Shown: positions 24,566-33,482, counted from the stretch's first letter. The stretch is 64,000 nt of DNA from DASXUX01 sp036504595 (GCA_036504595.1 DASXUX010000095.1:1-64000), one strand, 5' to 3'. The notes: a model not told the origin generated them from the letters alone. Program-made: numbers and translations.

Positions 24566-25381
24566 ATGACTCAGACAACGACGGTTCCAGAACTGATTGA
24601 TCGGCCGCCGGAGAGGGGCGGGCTGGCGCGCGGACTCCTGGTGGGTCTGTTCGTCGCACCATGGACGGGATTCTGGGGCGTCGTGTGCATGGTGTTGGGG
24701 CTGCTGCGCTGTTCGCGGGCCGCTCAGGCGAGCCTGGATCTGTGGGCCAGCGGGATTGTGAAGGCGAGCGGCGTCAAACTGCGCGTCACGTGGCGAGGCC
24801 AGCATCAGCCTGACCGGCCGTGCGTGCTGCTGGCCAATCACCAGAGCGCTCTGGATATTCCCATCCTGATGACGGCGTGCCGGCCGACGCTGGCGGTGCG
24901 CTTCATGGCGAAGGAATCGCTGTTCAAGATTCCGCTAATGGGTTGGGGCATGCGCGCGACGGGCTTCATCCCCATCCGCCGCGAAAGCGCGCGCCATGCA
25001 GCCGAGACGTTTCAGGAAATCCTGCAGTCCACATCCAAGCTGCCATATTCGTTCATTATTTTCCCGGAAGGAACGCGCAGCGACGACGGGCGGCTTCAGC
25101 CGTTCAAACGCGGCACGTTCGGGCTGGCGTTGCGGCTTGGGCTGCCGATAGTCCCGGTGACGCTGATCGATGCCTGCCGTGCGAATCCGAAATGCAGCTA
25201 TCGCGTGCGAAAAGGGACAGTGCAGGTGGTTTTTCATGAACCGATCGAACTGAGCGCCGATGAATCGGACCGTTCGCACCGCGATGAATTGGTGGAGCGG
25301 GTGCATGCGGTAGTCGCGGGCGCGCTGCCAGGGGATCAGAGGCCGGAGCAGCCGGGGCGAAACCGCGACGCGGGAAGTTGA
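24566..25381 (+). CDS. plsC: 1-acyl-sn-glycerol-3-phosphate acyltransferase
   Basis: A 271-aa membrane-bound acyltransferase of phospholipid synthesis. The catalytic NHQSALDIP (H-x4-D, motif I) is followed by FIPIRRES (motif II), FPEGTRSDDGRLQPFKRGTF (motif III) and VPVTLIDA (motif IV). A membrane helix near residues 26-48 (LLVGLFVAPWTGFWGVVCMVL in part) anchors it to the inner membrane. It transfers an acyl group from acyl-ACP or acyl-CoA to lysophosphatidate. The acyl carrier protein genes near 12 kb are plausible suppliers but not linked. Confidence 0.92.
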   Translation: MTQTTTVPELIDRPPERGGLARGLLVGLFVAPWTGFWGVVCMVLGLLRCSRAAQASLDLWASGIVKASGVKLRVTWRGQHQPDRPCVLLANHQSALDIPILMTACRPTLAVRFMAKESLFKIPLMGWGMRATGFIPIRRESARHAAETFQEILQSTSKLPYSFIIFPEGTRSDDGRLQPFKRGTFGLALRLGLPIVPVTLIDACRANPKCSYRVRKGTVQVVFHEPIELSADESDRSHRDELVERVHAVVAGALPGDQRPEQPGRNRDAGS

Positions 25382-25498
25382 GCCGAAGCCTCTGCATGCT
25401 AAACGTGGATAGGCTTTCACTTGAAAGACGCTGTGAAACTCCCTAAAAGGAGGAGCTTGTGCATTTTTGCAGTACGTTTTCAGATAAGGGATGAATCC

Positions 25499-26680
25499 AT
25501 GAATCGTCTTTTGATGTTAAGTGCGTTGTTCTGTTCTGTGTCCGTTGTTTTTGGAGCGGCCAGCGATGGCCATGCGTTCTTCGGCGATCCGCCGGATGAC
25601 GCTCACCCCTGGGCCGTGCATGACCAGAATCGGCCTCTGCCCAAAGTCGTCACGCCGGGCACCTTCAGCTCGGCGGAACAGCCGGGCAAACCGCCCGCGG
25701 ATGCGATCGTCCTCTTTGATGGCACGGAGGCGTCGCTGGCGAACTGGGAACCGGATGACAAGGCCAAGGGCAAGCCGTGGATCCTTAAAGATGGCGCGCT
25801 GGAATGCGTTCCGAAGTCGGGCTACACGAAAAGCAAGAAGGAATTCGGCGATGTCCAACTGCATGTTGAATGGGCCGCTCCGAAGAAGGTGGAAGGCAAC
25901 GGACAGGGGCGAGGCAACAGCGGCATCTTTCTGCCGGGCAACCTGGAGGTCCAGGTGCTGGATAACTACAACAACCCGACGTATGCCGACGGCACGGCCG
26001 GCGCGTTGTATGGCATCAATCCGCCGATGGTTAATCCGCTGAACCCGCCGGGCGAATTTCAGGTCGTGGATATCGTCTTCCGCAGGCCGCTCTTTAAGGA
26101 CGGAAAGTGCACCGAGCCGGGACATGTGACGGTCTTTATCAACGGCGTGCTTGTGCAAGACAGCACGCCGCCAGAAGGCTCCGGCGGGTTTATGGGGCGA
26201 TCGAAGGCGCGGCCGTATCCTGAAAAAGGACCGCTCAAGCTACAGGACCATGGCAATCCGGTGCGCTTCCGCAACATCTGGTACCGCGAACTCCCGACCC
26301 GGATCGTTGAAGACGGCAGCAACGGCCACCTGAGCCCCGAAGCGACGATGGCCAAGCGCAAAGAAATCGCGGCTGGGATTCGTGAAGACGCCGCCAAACT
26401 CAAGGACGCAAACAATCCGCTTCCGGAACTGCTGCGCCTCGCCGAATCGCTCATCTACGAGAAAGAAGACGCGACCTTCCAGAAAGTCAGTGAGATGGCA
26501 AAGCAATTTGTCGATGGCGTCAAGCAACTGCCCGCCGACAAGCTGGGTTCGAAACGCGGCGAGATCATGAGCTTGAACGGCGCCTTCCGCTATCTTTCGA
26601 CGAAAGCTGGCGTGCTCCCGGCCGATTTCGCTCCAAAGACGGACTTGGAGAAGCTCATTAAGGATCAAAACTGGAAGTAA
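25499..26680 (+). CDS. Secreted DUF1080 (3-keto-disaccharide hydrolase-like) protein
   Basis: A 393-aa exported protein with a Sec signal (residues 1-20, LLMLSALFCSVSVVFGAAS). The DUF1080 jelly-roll (about 55-280) contains DAIVLFDGTEASLANWE, GNSGIFLPGNLEVQVLDNYN, a PGEFQVVDIVFRRP strand and VRFRNIWYRELP, the usual end of the domain. DUF1080 proteins hydrolyse 3-keto-glycosides or act as glycan-binding lectin-like folds in PVC bacteria. A helical C-terminal extension (about 290-393) is extra to the domain. An intrinsic terminator follows at 26715. Confidence 0.88.
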   Translation: MNRLLMLSALFCSVSVVFGAASDGHAFFGDPPDDAHPWAVHDQNRPLPKVVTPGTFSSAEQPGKPPADAIVLFDGTEASLANWEPDDKAKGKPWILKDGALECVPKSGYTKSKKEFGDVQLHVEWAAPKKVEGNGQGRGNSGIFLPGNLEVQVLDNYNNPTYADGTAGALYGINPPMVNPLNPPGEFQVVDIVFRRPLFKDGKCTEPGHVTVFINGVLVQDSTPPEGSGGFMGRSKARPYPEKGPLKLQDHGNPVRFRNIWYRELPTRIVEDGSNGHLSPEATMAKRKEIAAGIREDAAKLKDANNPLPELLRLAESLIYEKEDATFQKVSEMAKQFVDGVKQLPADKLGSKRGEIMSLNGAFRYLSTKAGVLPADFAPKTDLEKLIKDQNWK

Positions 26681-26714
26681 GTTTTAGTACTTGGTGAATT
26701 GTTCTTAGTGAATG

Positions 26715-26746
26715 GTCCAGGAGTCGGCGAGGCTCCTGGACTCTTC
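26715..26746 (+). terminator. Putative rho-independent terminator
   Basis: GTCCAGGAG, loop TCGGCGAGG, CTCCTGGAC, then TCTTCATTT: a perfect 9-bp stem followed by a moderate T-rich tail. It lies between the DUF1080 gene and the convergent PIN toxin gene. Confidence 0.65.
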
Positions 26747-26754
26747 ATTTCCAG

Positions 26755-27201
26755 CTAGAGGGATAACTCTCCGAGCACCAGAACGCGCAGATCGGTGACG
26801 CGCTTCAGCTTCGCGTCATTGGTTAAGAAGGCTTGACAGCCGGCGTTCAGCGCTGCCGCGATCTGAATTGCGTCGGGTGTGCGCAAGTTGTAGCGGGCGC
26901 GGAGGTCGGCGGAACGTTCAGAGATCGCTGCATCGATAGGCACGGTGCTGAAGTTCTCGCTCTTCAATAGCAATTCGCGGTACTCGTTCGCCAGTTTCAC
27001 ATTCTTAACGCTGATGGGTTTCGTCAACACTTCGACCAAGCTAATCATTGAAGTGACGGCAACGAACTGGCGCCGGTCGATGCATTGGAAAACGGCAGTT
27101 ACGCGCGCATCAAACTCTGGATGAGCTTCGACAAAGTAGATGAGGGGCGCACTATCGAGTCCTAGCGCGGTAACGCCGCGTAGCGCGTCTTCAAGCTTCA
27201 T
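26755..27201 (-). CDS. PIN-domain toxin (VapC-like)
   Basis: A 148-aa PIN-domain ribonuclease. Acidic metal-binding residues appear in LGLDSAPLIYF, ISLVEVLTKP, RTPDAIQIAAAL and FLTNDAKLKRV. The start ATG (27201) overlaps the stop of the antitoxin gene by 4 bp (ATGA), a standard toxin-antitoxin arrangement with translational coupling. It likely cleaves tRNA or other RNA when freed from the antitoxin. Confidence 0.87.
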   Translation of the reverse strand: MKLEDALRGVTALGLDSAPLIYFVEAHPEFDARVTAVFQCIDRRQFVAVTSMISLVEVLTKPISVKNVKLANEYRELLLKSENFSTVPIDAAISERSADLRARYNLRTPDAIQIAAALNAGCQAFLTNDAKLKRVTDLRVLVLGELSL

Positions 27202-27434
27202 GGTCTGTGGTCCCATTCCTTGCGCAACTCATCAACATATTCCTGCGCATCGACGCCTTGCCAGATTTCTGCGCCAAGCCCGTGCAGTTCCATGATGCTG
27301 TGCTTCGGGGGCCGCTCCTTCTGATTCTCCGATTCGCCTTCCGCGGCCAGTTCCTCAGCTACGCGGGCGAGCAGTCGCAGGCGCTCCCTTGCCGGGAGTT
27401 GCTTGATGGTTTCGTACAATTGGTCGGTGCTCAT
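27198..27434 (-). CDS. Antitoxin of the PIN toxin
   Basis: A 78-aa protein beginning MSTDQLYETIKQLPARERLR, like many small antitoxins paired with PIN toxins, with an acidic middle (AEELAAEGESENQKE) and a C-terminal toxin-binding helix ending EYVDELRKEWDHRP. AAGGAA lies upstream of the ATG at 27434. It is the first gene of the pair and should neutralise the PIN protein and repress the operon. The exact antitoxin class is not clear. Confidence 0.78.
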   Translation of the reverse strand: MSTDQLYETIKQLPARERLRLLARVAEELAAEGESENQKERPPKHSIMELHGLGAEIWQGVDAQEYVDELRKEWDHRP

Positions 27435-27507
27435 AGTCGAGATTCCTTACCTCTTTCGAGCATACCATCTTCCGCCGCTGCTCCGCAATCCGAATTCGAT
27501 AGCGGGG

Positions 27508-28266
27508 CTACTTCGCTGGCTTAAAGAGAACTTCGCCGACTTCCGTCGTCTGGCCGCCCTTGATTTCGATATTCTGCTTTTTCTCGCCAAGTTCGTGAAA
27601 GACGGAAAGGTCGTACTTGCCTGCCGGAATGTTCCTGATTTCGAAGCTGCCGTCTTCGCCGGTGATCGCGGCGAAGCGCGGATCGTGCACGACCAGGAAA
27701 GCGCTCATCCAGGGGTGAACGTCGCACTGGACTTTGATGAGATCGGATTCTGCGAAAAACTTGGAGCCTTTCAGCGGCATTTTCTGTTCGTCCGGCTGCA
27801 TCATCCGGTTCACGCCCGGGTTGGCGCCGTCGAGCGGTGTCGTATGAAAATTGTGGTTGATCTTGTCGGCGTTGAGTACGTTCAGCGTGGTGCCGGGCGG
27901 GATGATGACAACATGCGGCACAAAGCGGCAGCCTTGCTGATCGATGGACGCTTCGGCGAAAGGCTTTTCCGGCGGCGGCGCTTTCACGCCCATGATGCGA
28001 ACAATCGCCCAGCGAATACCTTTGGTCTTCTTGTCCACGACCAGTTCATCAGTGGCCTGCTGATCGCAGTGGCATTCGTCTTTTTTATCGGCGGGAAGCT
28101 GTGCGATCTTGGGCGGAGGAGGATCGCCGTCGTATTTGACGGCGCCTTTCAGAGTGCCTTCGCCGGCGGCTGCAAGTGTGCATGCGAGCAGGGCGACTAC
28201 GAACGAGGGTATGGGGTATGGGGCTTGGGGTATGGGGTGTGGTCTGCTATAACAATCCTTCCCCAT
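27508..28266 (-). CDS. Exported cupredoxin-like copper protein
   Basis: About 252 aa. After a hydrophobic segment (SFVVALLACTLAAAGEG) the protein shows a cupredoxin fold. NHNFHTTP supplies one His ligand and VQCDVHPWMSAF supplies the C-x2-H-x2-M type 1 copper loop. A carboxypeptidase-regulatory-like beta domain follows (DGSFEIRNIPAGKYDLSVFHEL). It is probably a periplasmic electron carrier, fitting the cytochrome c gene in the same run of genes. The start is uncertain: ATGs at 28266 and 28287 both lie inside the GGGTATGGGG word array, so part of the leader is coded by repeat DNA. Confidence 0.75.
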   Translation of the reverse strand: MGKDCYSRPHPIPQAPYPIPSFVVALLACTLAAAGEGTLKGAVKYDGDPPPPKIAQLPADKKDECHCDQQATDELVVDKKTKGIRWAIVRIMGVKAPPPEKPFAEASIDQQGCRFVPHVVIIPPGTTLNVLNADKINHNFHTTPLDGANPGVNRMMQPDEQKMPLKGSKFFAESDLIKVQCDVHPWMSAFLVVHDPRFAAITGEDGSFEIRNIPAGKYDLSVFHELGEKKQNIEIKGGQTTEVGEVLFKPAK

Positions 28267-28298
28267 ACCCGAAACCCGATACCCCATACCCTGATCCC
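28205..28298. repeat. Inverted word array (GGGTATGGGG/CCCCATACCC)
   Basis: GGGTATGGGGTATGGGG words (28208-28242) and complementary CCCATACCCGAAACCCG words (28261-28292) form potential hairpin arms. They overlap the N-terminal codons of the cupredoxin gene. Confidence 0.8.
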
Positions 28299-28301
28299 CG
28301 C

Positions 28302-29054
28302 TCACTTGGCCGGCAGCATCTTTACCTTCAGGTCCTTGTACTGGATCGTCATCGTGTGCCCGCCGTGCATCTGCAGGCCGATCACGCCATCCTTGCAGGC
28401 CTTCGGATTGTTGTCGATCATTTCGGTCGTGAGCTGGCCGTTGATGCTGTACTTGATGTGGTTGCCGTCGGCGATCACCACGCACTCGTTCCACTCGCCC
28501 ACCGGCTTGATCATCTTCTTGATTTCCGCGTCGCCCTTGTCCAGCGGTGTCGTGGTCGGTTTCTTGGCGTCGCCCCATTCCGTCTTCTCGCCGCGCTTGC
28601 TCATGATGCCGCGGCCGCCCGCCACGCCGCCTTCATCGTAGATGATGCCGGTGTACTGGTTGGCGGGATCGTTGTCGGCCTGGTATCCGCCGACGTGCAT
28701 CATTTTGGGGTTGTCGATCTTGCTGCGGAACTGCACGCCGGAGTTGCCCGTCGGCGTGACGTAGCGGAAGCTGTAGCGCAACTCGAAGTTTGCGAACTTC
28801 TCGGGATTGTCCTTCGTGTAGACGCTGATCAGGTCGGACTGCTTGGAATTCTCTTTGGTCTCGGCGCACTGAATGGCGCCATCTACGACCGACCAGTAGC
28901 CTTCCAGGCCTTCCCAACCCGTCAGATCTTTGCCGTTGAACAACTGGATCCATCCATCGGCATCTGCTTTCGGAACTTCCATCTTTGGCTTGTCTTCGGC
29001 CCGGGCCACAAGAGCCATCACGGCCAGTGTCAAACAGCACAGTACTCTCTTCAT
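28302..29054 (-). CDS. Secreted DUF1080 protein
   Basis: A 250-aa exported single-domain DUF1080 protein. Signal peptide VLCCLTLAVMALVARA, then WIQLFNGKDLTGWEGLEGYW, the hallmark start of the domain, GNSGVQFRSK, and GVIGLQMHGGHTMTIQYKDL, the hallmark end. AGGAGGAGGGG upstream fixes ATG 29054. It lies in a minus-strand run with an epimerase, a ThuA protein, a cytochrome c and a cupredoxin, consistent with an oxidative 3-keto-sugar route in the periplasm. Confidence 0.9.
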   Translation of the reverse strand: MKRVLCCLTLAVMALVARAEDKPKMEVPKADADGWIQLFNGKDLTGWEGLEGYWSVVDGAIQCAETKENSKQSDLISVYTKDNPEKFANFELRYSFRYVTPTGNSGVQFRSKIDNPKMMHVGGYQADNDPANQYTGIIYDEGGVAGGRGIMSKRGEKTEWGDAKKPTTTPLDKGDAEIKKMIKPVGEWNECVVIADGNHIKYSINGQLTTEMIDNNPKACKDGVIGLQMHGGHTMTIQYKDLKVKMLPAK

Positions 29055-29074
29055 CGAACCCCTCCTCCTTAAAC

Positions 29075-29160
29075 CGTGATGAGTGACGCGTGACGGGTGG
29101 CGAGTGATGCGGCATCGGCGCGGCGTCATCTCAGCACTCTGTACTCAGCACTCAGCACTA
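29075..29160. repeat. Word array (GTGACG, CAGCACTC)
   Basis: Short GAGTGACGCGTGACGGGTGG-type words followed by CAGCACTCTGTACTCAGCAC-type words fill the spacer upstream of the DUF1080 gene. No gene is visible in it. Confidence 0.65.
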
Positions 29161-29185
29161 TCCTGTTTTCGTGACTACGCCTTTT

Positions 29186-30037
29186 CTAGCCAAGTATCTT
29201 GCGCAGATGCTTCAAGCCTTCCTTCGCCAGCGTGTCCTGATCCTTGCAGAGCGGGCGCCAGATGGCGGCGGCGGCGGCGATGGACTTGCATTCTGGCGTG
29301 AACGATTCGATCACACATGCGCCGCCGTATTTGACTTCCTTCAATGCCTTGGCAACGATGTCCCAGTGCACCTGGCCTGAACCCGGCGCGCCACGGTCGT
29401 TCTCGCACAAGTGGACGTGCTTGAGCAATTTTCCTGCGCGGCGGATCGCGTCGTAGCTGCACTTCTCTTCGATGTGCATATGGAAGGTGTCGAGGTGGAC
29501 GCCGACGCCGGGGCTATCGACTTCCTTGACGAGCCTGATGGCCTGTTCAGCCGTGTTGATCAAGTCAGTTTCGAAGCGGTTGAGCGGCTCAATCGCGATC
29601 GTCACGCCGTGATCGGCGGCGATCTTGCCGGCCTTCTTCAGGCCCTTGACCGCGAGGTCCCATTCTTTCTTCTTCTGAGCGGGCGACACCTGGCGGCGCT
29701 TGCCGACGGCGGAGTACGCCGGGCCGGCGAGGACTTTCGAACCCCATTTTTCGGCGAGCTTCACAGCGGCTGCGATGTAGTCCAAGCTTTCCTGGCGGAA
29801 CTTCGGATCGTCGCTGGTCAGATCGCGCGAGGGGCCGAACGCGCCGCAGGTGACGGCCTTGATGCCCGCCTCTTCCAGCGCGGCTTTGATTTTGTCGGCA
29901 TTGAAGGCCGCCGGGTCTTCGATGGGGATTTCAAAGCAATCGAAACCCATCTTCGCGGCTTTCTTGATGAGCGGAACGACGTTGTCGCCCACAGGGGCGG
30001 TCCAAACCCAAGCATTGATTCCGATCGCAATACCCAT
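29186..30037 (-). CDS. Sugar phosphate isomerase/epimerase (D-psicose 3-epimerase-like)
   Basis: A 283-aa TIM-barrel protein without signal peptide, of the D-tagatose/D-psicose 3-epimerase group. Metal ligands and substrate residues appear in VTIAIEPLNRFETDLINTAE, GVGVHLDTFHMHIEE, HVHLCENDRGAPGSGQVHWD and CVIESFTPE. It is expected to interconvert keto-hexoses at C3 in the cytoplasm. AGGAGGAAGG precedes the ATG. It sits between the DUF1080 and ThuA genes on the same strand. Confidence 0.9.
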   Translation of the reverse strand: MGIAIGINAWVWTAPVGDNVVPLIKKAAKMGFDCFEIPIEDPAAFNADKIKAALEEAGIKAVTCGAFGPSRDLTSDDPKFRQESLDYIAAAVKLAEKWGSKVLAGPAYSAVGKRRQVSPAQKKKEWDLAVKGLKKAGKIAADHGVTIAIEPLNRFETDLINTAEQAIRLVKEVDSPGVGVHLDTFHMHIEEKCSYDAIRRAGKLLKHVHLCENDRGAPGSGQVHWDIVAKALKEVKYGGACVIESFTPECKSIAAAAAIWRPLCKDQDTLAKEGLKHLRKILG

Positions 30038-30080
30038 TTACCTTCCTCCTATGAGTTCTGGTTTCTCTGACGTAACTGAA

Positions 30081-30162
30081 GTCTAGAGTCTGGAGTCTAG
30101 AAGTCTAGAGTCGGCGGCATAACAAGCCTTCGGCTCACTCGACTTCTAGACTGACTACCCCG
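30081..30162. repeat. Inverted word array (TCTAGAG/CTCTAGA)
   Basis: TCTAGAGTCTGGAGTCTAGA words (30083-30113) and a complementary TCGACTTCTAGACTG segment (30138-30153) lie between the epimerase and ThuA genes. Confidence 0.7.
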
Positions 30163-30166
30163 CCGG

Positions 30167-31108
30167 TCACTTCGTCTCGGGCGCTTTCTTGCCTTCGGGC
30201 TTCGGGCCTTTGCCTTTCCAATCCAAAGCACGGTCGAGCGGGTTGATCAGATCGCACTTGGCGCCGGTCTTGGGGACTTCGATCTTGGCAGACCAGAGGA
30301 TTCCATTCACCACGATCCGGCGATAGTCATCGTTCGCCCAAAACTTGTGCGAATGGCCGCCGGTGAAGCCGAACGAGCGGCCGCCGTCTTCGCGTTCGTA
30401 GGCCCAGGCGGTGACTTCTTCGCGGCCGGGGTGAGACTTGGCGTCAGCAGTGCCGCGGGTGTTGTCTGGCGGGACGGCCTTCAGAATCACGGTGACGTTC
30501 TTCATGTCCGGGACAAAGCGCATGTTGTAGTACCACTCATCACGGAAGCTGAAGGGCTTGACGCCGTTGGTGATGGGGTGCTCCGGCAACGTCTTGTAGT
30601 CCGCAACCCAAAACGGATTGGTGGAAATCGCGACGTCGTAGAAGCCGCCGAGCCACTTGATCACGCGCTCGCCTTCGGCCTTGTTGTAGTCCACCGCGTA
30701 ATGCAGGCACACGAAGCCGGCTTTTGCGTCGATCTGCTTCTGCAGAACGTCCAAGCGGCCGGGTTTGGCGAGCGGGTGGCCGCCGCGGCCATCGGAAAAG
30801 AAGACGATGGCCTTGGCGCCTTCGAAAACCTTCTCGTTCTTGGGCCAGCCGTCTTTTGTCATCACCGTGGTGACGCCCGGGGTCTGCTTCAACATGTCGC
30901 TAAGCATAAGCAAGCCGGCAAAGTATTCGTGATCGTTCGGGCCATGGCTCTTCACGCCCGGCACCATAACGATCTTGGCGAGATTCGGATCGGTGCTGTC
31001 CTGTTCCAACGGGACAATGCTCTGATCGTATGGATCGATCTCTTCACCGGCGCGCAGGCCGAACGCGGCCATTGCAAGAATCATGCACGCTGCACTTCGA
31101 AAACGCAT
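30167..31108 (-). CDS. Secreted ThuA-like domain protein
   Basis: A 313-aa exported protein with signal MRFRSAACMILAMAAFGLRA. The ThuA-like (class I glutamine amidotransferase-fold) domain shows KIVMVPGVKSHGPNDHEY, KAIVFFSDGRGGHPL, KAGFVCLHYAVD and the late GRSFGFTGGHSHKFW. ThuA proteins occur in trehalose/sucrose utilisation and are thought to act on 3-keto-sugar intermediates. It starts 16 bp after the cytochrome gene, with AAGGAGGG upstream, so the two are cotranscribed. Confidence 0.88.
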   Translation of the reverse strand: MRFRSAACMILAMAAFGLRAGEEIDPYDQSIVPLEQDSTDPNLAKIVMVPGVKSHGPNDHEYFAGLLMLSDMLKQTPGVTTVMTKDGWPKNEKVFEGAKAIVFFSDGRGGHPLAKPGRLDVLQKQIDAKAGFVCLHYAVDYNKAEGERVIKWLGGFYDVAISTNPFWVADYKTLPEHPITNGVKPFSFRDEWYYNMRFVPDMKNVTVILKAVPPDNTRGTADAKSHPGREEVTAWAYEREDGGRSFGFTGGHSHKFWANDDYRRIVVNGILWSAKIEVPKTGAKCDLINPLDRALDWKGKGPKPEGKKAPETK

Positions 31109-31124
31109 TGAAAACCCTCCTTGT

Positions 31125-32060
31125 TCAGGGCGATGCTTTTTGTTGCGACAGAAACTCCACCAGGTCCACAAGGTCCTGGCGGCTCATCGTACCAGACAGT
31201 CCTTCCGGCATCAGCGACATCCGCTGCCTGGTCTTCCTGACGATCTGAGCGGCTGGAATATTCTGAAATTCGCCTTTCGCGTTCTTCAGCGTCAGGTGAT
31301 CGGGTGTTTCCTCCATCAGGATGCCAGTCATTGGAGCGCCGCTCTTGGTGCTGACGACCCAGAAATCGTAGCCGGGAACGATGATCGCGCTAGGTGAAAG
31401 AACCGCTTCATAGATCTGGTTTTTGGTGAGGCGATCGCCAACAACCGTCAGCGGCGGGCCGACCATGTGGCCCTCCTGGCCGATCAAATGACAGCCGATG
31501 CAGTTTGGCGCTTTGGTGTTTCGGAAGATCTTCTCGCCGGCAGCGGCGCTTCCGACCGTGGCAACCAGAGCGCTGATCGGCGGGACGGGTTGGCCGTCGT
31601 TGGTTTTGGGCAACGGGAGCTTGGCCGCTCCGAGTTTGCGGGTTTCGAGGTCGGGGCTTTCGGCGCAGGCCAGCGCCGCGCTGAGGCGGAGTTCTTCCGG
31701 CAGAGCGTCGCTGCTGGCCAGGTCGAGAACCGCGCGGGCGCCCTCCGTGCTGGTGAAGAGGGTCTTCAAGGCCGCTTGGCGCTCCAGGCTCGGCGCGGCA
31801 GCGTTCTGGATGATTTCCAATAATGCAGGGACGGGAAGAGACTTGATCTTGGTCGGGTTGGCGGATTGTGGCTCCGCGCCGATGGCCGCCGTTATCGTCA
31901 CCAACAATGCGCCGAGAAGCGCCCAGCGCTCCGTTAGCTCCCAAGCTCGGATGAAGCCGGCTGAGCGAGTCAGGCCGTCCGCCCCCCACCAGCTAAAGCT
32001 GTTGGCAAGCAACGGACCAGAAGCCGCCTGAAGGCGCCTGGGAAGTCGTTGGTGCAGCAT
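31125..32060 (-). CDS. Membrane/periplasmic c-type cytochrome domain protein
   Basis: About 311 aa. The C-terminal 130 residues are the heme-binding domain of planctomycete-type proteins: EKIFRNTKAPNCIGCHLIG with the CxxCH heme motif, EGHMVGPPLTVVG, SAIIVPGYDFWVV and the end DLVDLVEFLSQQK. A helical segment (LEIIQNAAAPSLERQAALKT) precedes it. The hydrophobic export segment is WALLGALLVTITAAIGAEP. The start is uncertain: ATG 32060 is used, but the signal peptide begins later and no good start codon lies there. It probably accepts electrons from sugar oxidation. Confidence 0.77.
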   Translation of the reverse strand: MLHQRLPRRLQAASGPLLANSFSWWGADGLTRSAGFIRAWELTERWALLGALLVTITAAIGAEPQSANPTKIKSLPVPALLEIIQNAAAPSLERQAALKTLFTSTEGARAVLDLASSDALPEELRLSAALACAESPDLETRKLGAAKLPLPKTNDGQPVPPISALVATVGSAAAGEKIFRNTKAPNCIGCHLIGQEGHMVGPPLTVVGDRLTKNQIYEAVLSPSAIIVPGYDFWVVSTKSGAPMTGILMEETPDHLTLKNAKGEFQNIPAAQIVRKTRQRMSLMPEGLSGTMSRQDLVDLVEFLSQQKASP

Positions 32061-32116
32061 GCAGCAACATATACCCCGCAGTGGACGAGAATGGACCACG
32101 GATAAAAACCGCGGAC

Positions 32117-32150
32117 GACGGACTACTGTCAACTGACAACGGACCACGGG
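32117..32150. repeat. Word array (AACTGACAACGGACCAC)
   Basis: Copies of the GTCAGTT/AACTGAC word in the gap between the cytochrome and metallophosphoesterase genes. The family is the same as at 9785-9875 and 41447-41577. Confidence 0.6.
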
Positions 32151-33482
32151 CTAACGCGCCAACACCATTTCGTCGAGAACCTCGCCACCGGGAGTGACGC
32201 AGCGCATCGTGACCTTCTGGCCATCGACCTCAACCACGCACACGAATTGTGCGCTTTCGCGGCTGAAGCGATCGGAGCGGCCGCTGGCGCCATGATGAAG
32301 AAGATAGTTGCCGCGGCCGCCGGGCCAGTCCGCGGGCGTGCGGCAGTAAAAAACGTCTTCGGTCAACGCCTCTTTGGCGCGCAGGCCGGAGTAGATTGGA
32401 GCGCCGCCTCCGGCGGAAATGATGTACGGCACCTCTTCTCTCACCGTTCGATAGTAGATATGATCGTGGCCGGAGAAGACGGCTCGCACGCCGTAAAGGC
32501 TGAACAGTTTCGTTAACGCGGTGGGGCGGTTGGGGACGTCGGACTTGATGCCGACCGTGAAAAACGGCATGTGGTTGATGACGAAGATATGCTTATTCTC
32601 CGACGAGGCTTTATAGAGCTCCATCGCCAGCCATGCTTCAGTTTCGCCTTCGGGATACCTCCACGGCAGAAAAATGAAAGTGGCGTTGCGGAAACTGAAG
32701 CTGTAATGATCCGCATTCAGTCCGTAGAAGCGTTTGAACATTTCGACGCCGGCCGTCTGATTCTCCGGCATCGTGTAGGGGTCGCGCGCCCAAGTTGGCG
32801 AAGGGCTGACTTCGCCACCGACCAATTCGTGATTGCCGATCGCCGGCCACCACGGACGCTTGCGCATGGAAGGGCCCGCATCCAGCGCTAAGCGTTCCCA
32901 ATACGGCGGACCTTTGGATCCTGCGCCATCGACGACCATGTCGCCGGTCGTGAGCACAAAATCGGGCGGGGGCTGAAGCTGATCATCCAGCCACTTGCAG
33001 AGAGCAGGAACGCGCGGCGAACAGCGGGCATCACCCAGAACCGCGAACCGGAAGTGATCAGACGGAACGAGTTGATCGAGTCGATCCATCAGCGGAAGCG
33101 GATCGAATGGCGAAACGCCATCTGGCGGCACCATTTTCTGGTTGAGGTTAAGCTTGACGGGCGGCTCAAGGAAATCCTCCACGTCTTCCCGCAGCAATGG
33201 GCGCCCCAGAAAGAGCTGAATGACGAAGGGCGAGGCAATCGCCAGAGTGCTGCACAGAAACAGGCCGCCGGTCAGTCCGCGCACGCGGGAGCAGCCGGAA
33301 TAGCGGCTGAAGCCCAGGCCGAAGCCGAGTCCGATCACGACGGTAAAAACGGTCAATGCGCAGCCGAGCAAGACGTGGGTTGAAAGAATTCCATTGAGAA
33401 CCGCGGCGCTCAACCCCATGAGCAGGATAAGCGCGCTTTCGGCGGCGCTGAAGTGGAAGGGGTTGGGCTTGCCCGTAGTCAT
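32151..33482 (-). CDS. Membrane-anchored calcineurin-like metallophosphoesterase
   Basis: A 443-aa protein with three membrane helices at the N-terminus (residues about 15-105, including LILLMGLSAAVLNGILSTHV). A purple-acid-phosphatase-like metallophosphoesterase domain follows: FAVLGDARCS, DFVLTTGDMVVDG, WWPAIGNHELVGG, NKHIFVINHMPFF and AVFSGHDHIYY are the five metal-binding blocks. The catalytic domain probably faces the periplasm. The substrate is unknown. ATG 33482 is used; GTG/ATG alternatives further upstream have no better ribosome site. Confidence 0.87.
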   Translation of the reverse strand: MTTGKPNPFHFSAAESALILLMGLSAAVLNGILSTHVLLGCALTVFTVVIGLGFGLGFSRYSGCSRVRGLTGGLFLCSTLAIASPFVIQLFLGRPLLREDVEDFLEPPVKLNLNQKMVPPDGVSPFDPLPLMDRLDQLVPSDHFRFAVLGDARCSPRVPALCKWLDDQLQPPPDFVLTTGDMVVDGAGSKGPPYWERLALDAGPSMRKRPWWPAIGNHELVGGEVSPSPTWARDPYTMPENQTAGVEMFKRFYGLNADHYSFSFRNATFIFLPWRYPEGETEAWLAMELYKASSENKHIFVINHMPFFTVGIKSDVPNRPTALTKLFSLYGVRAVFSGHDHIYYRTVREEVPYIISAGGGAPIYSGLRAKEALTEDVFYCRTPADWPGGRGNYLLHHGASGRSDRFSRESAQFVCVVEVDGQKVTMRCVTPGGEVLDEMVLAR

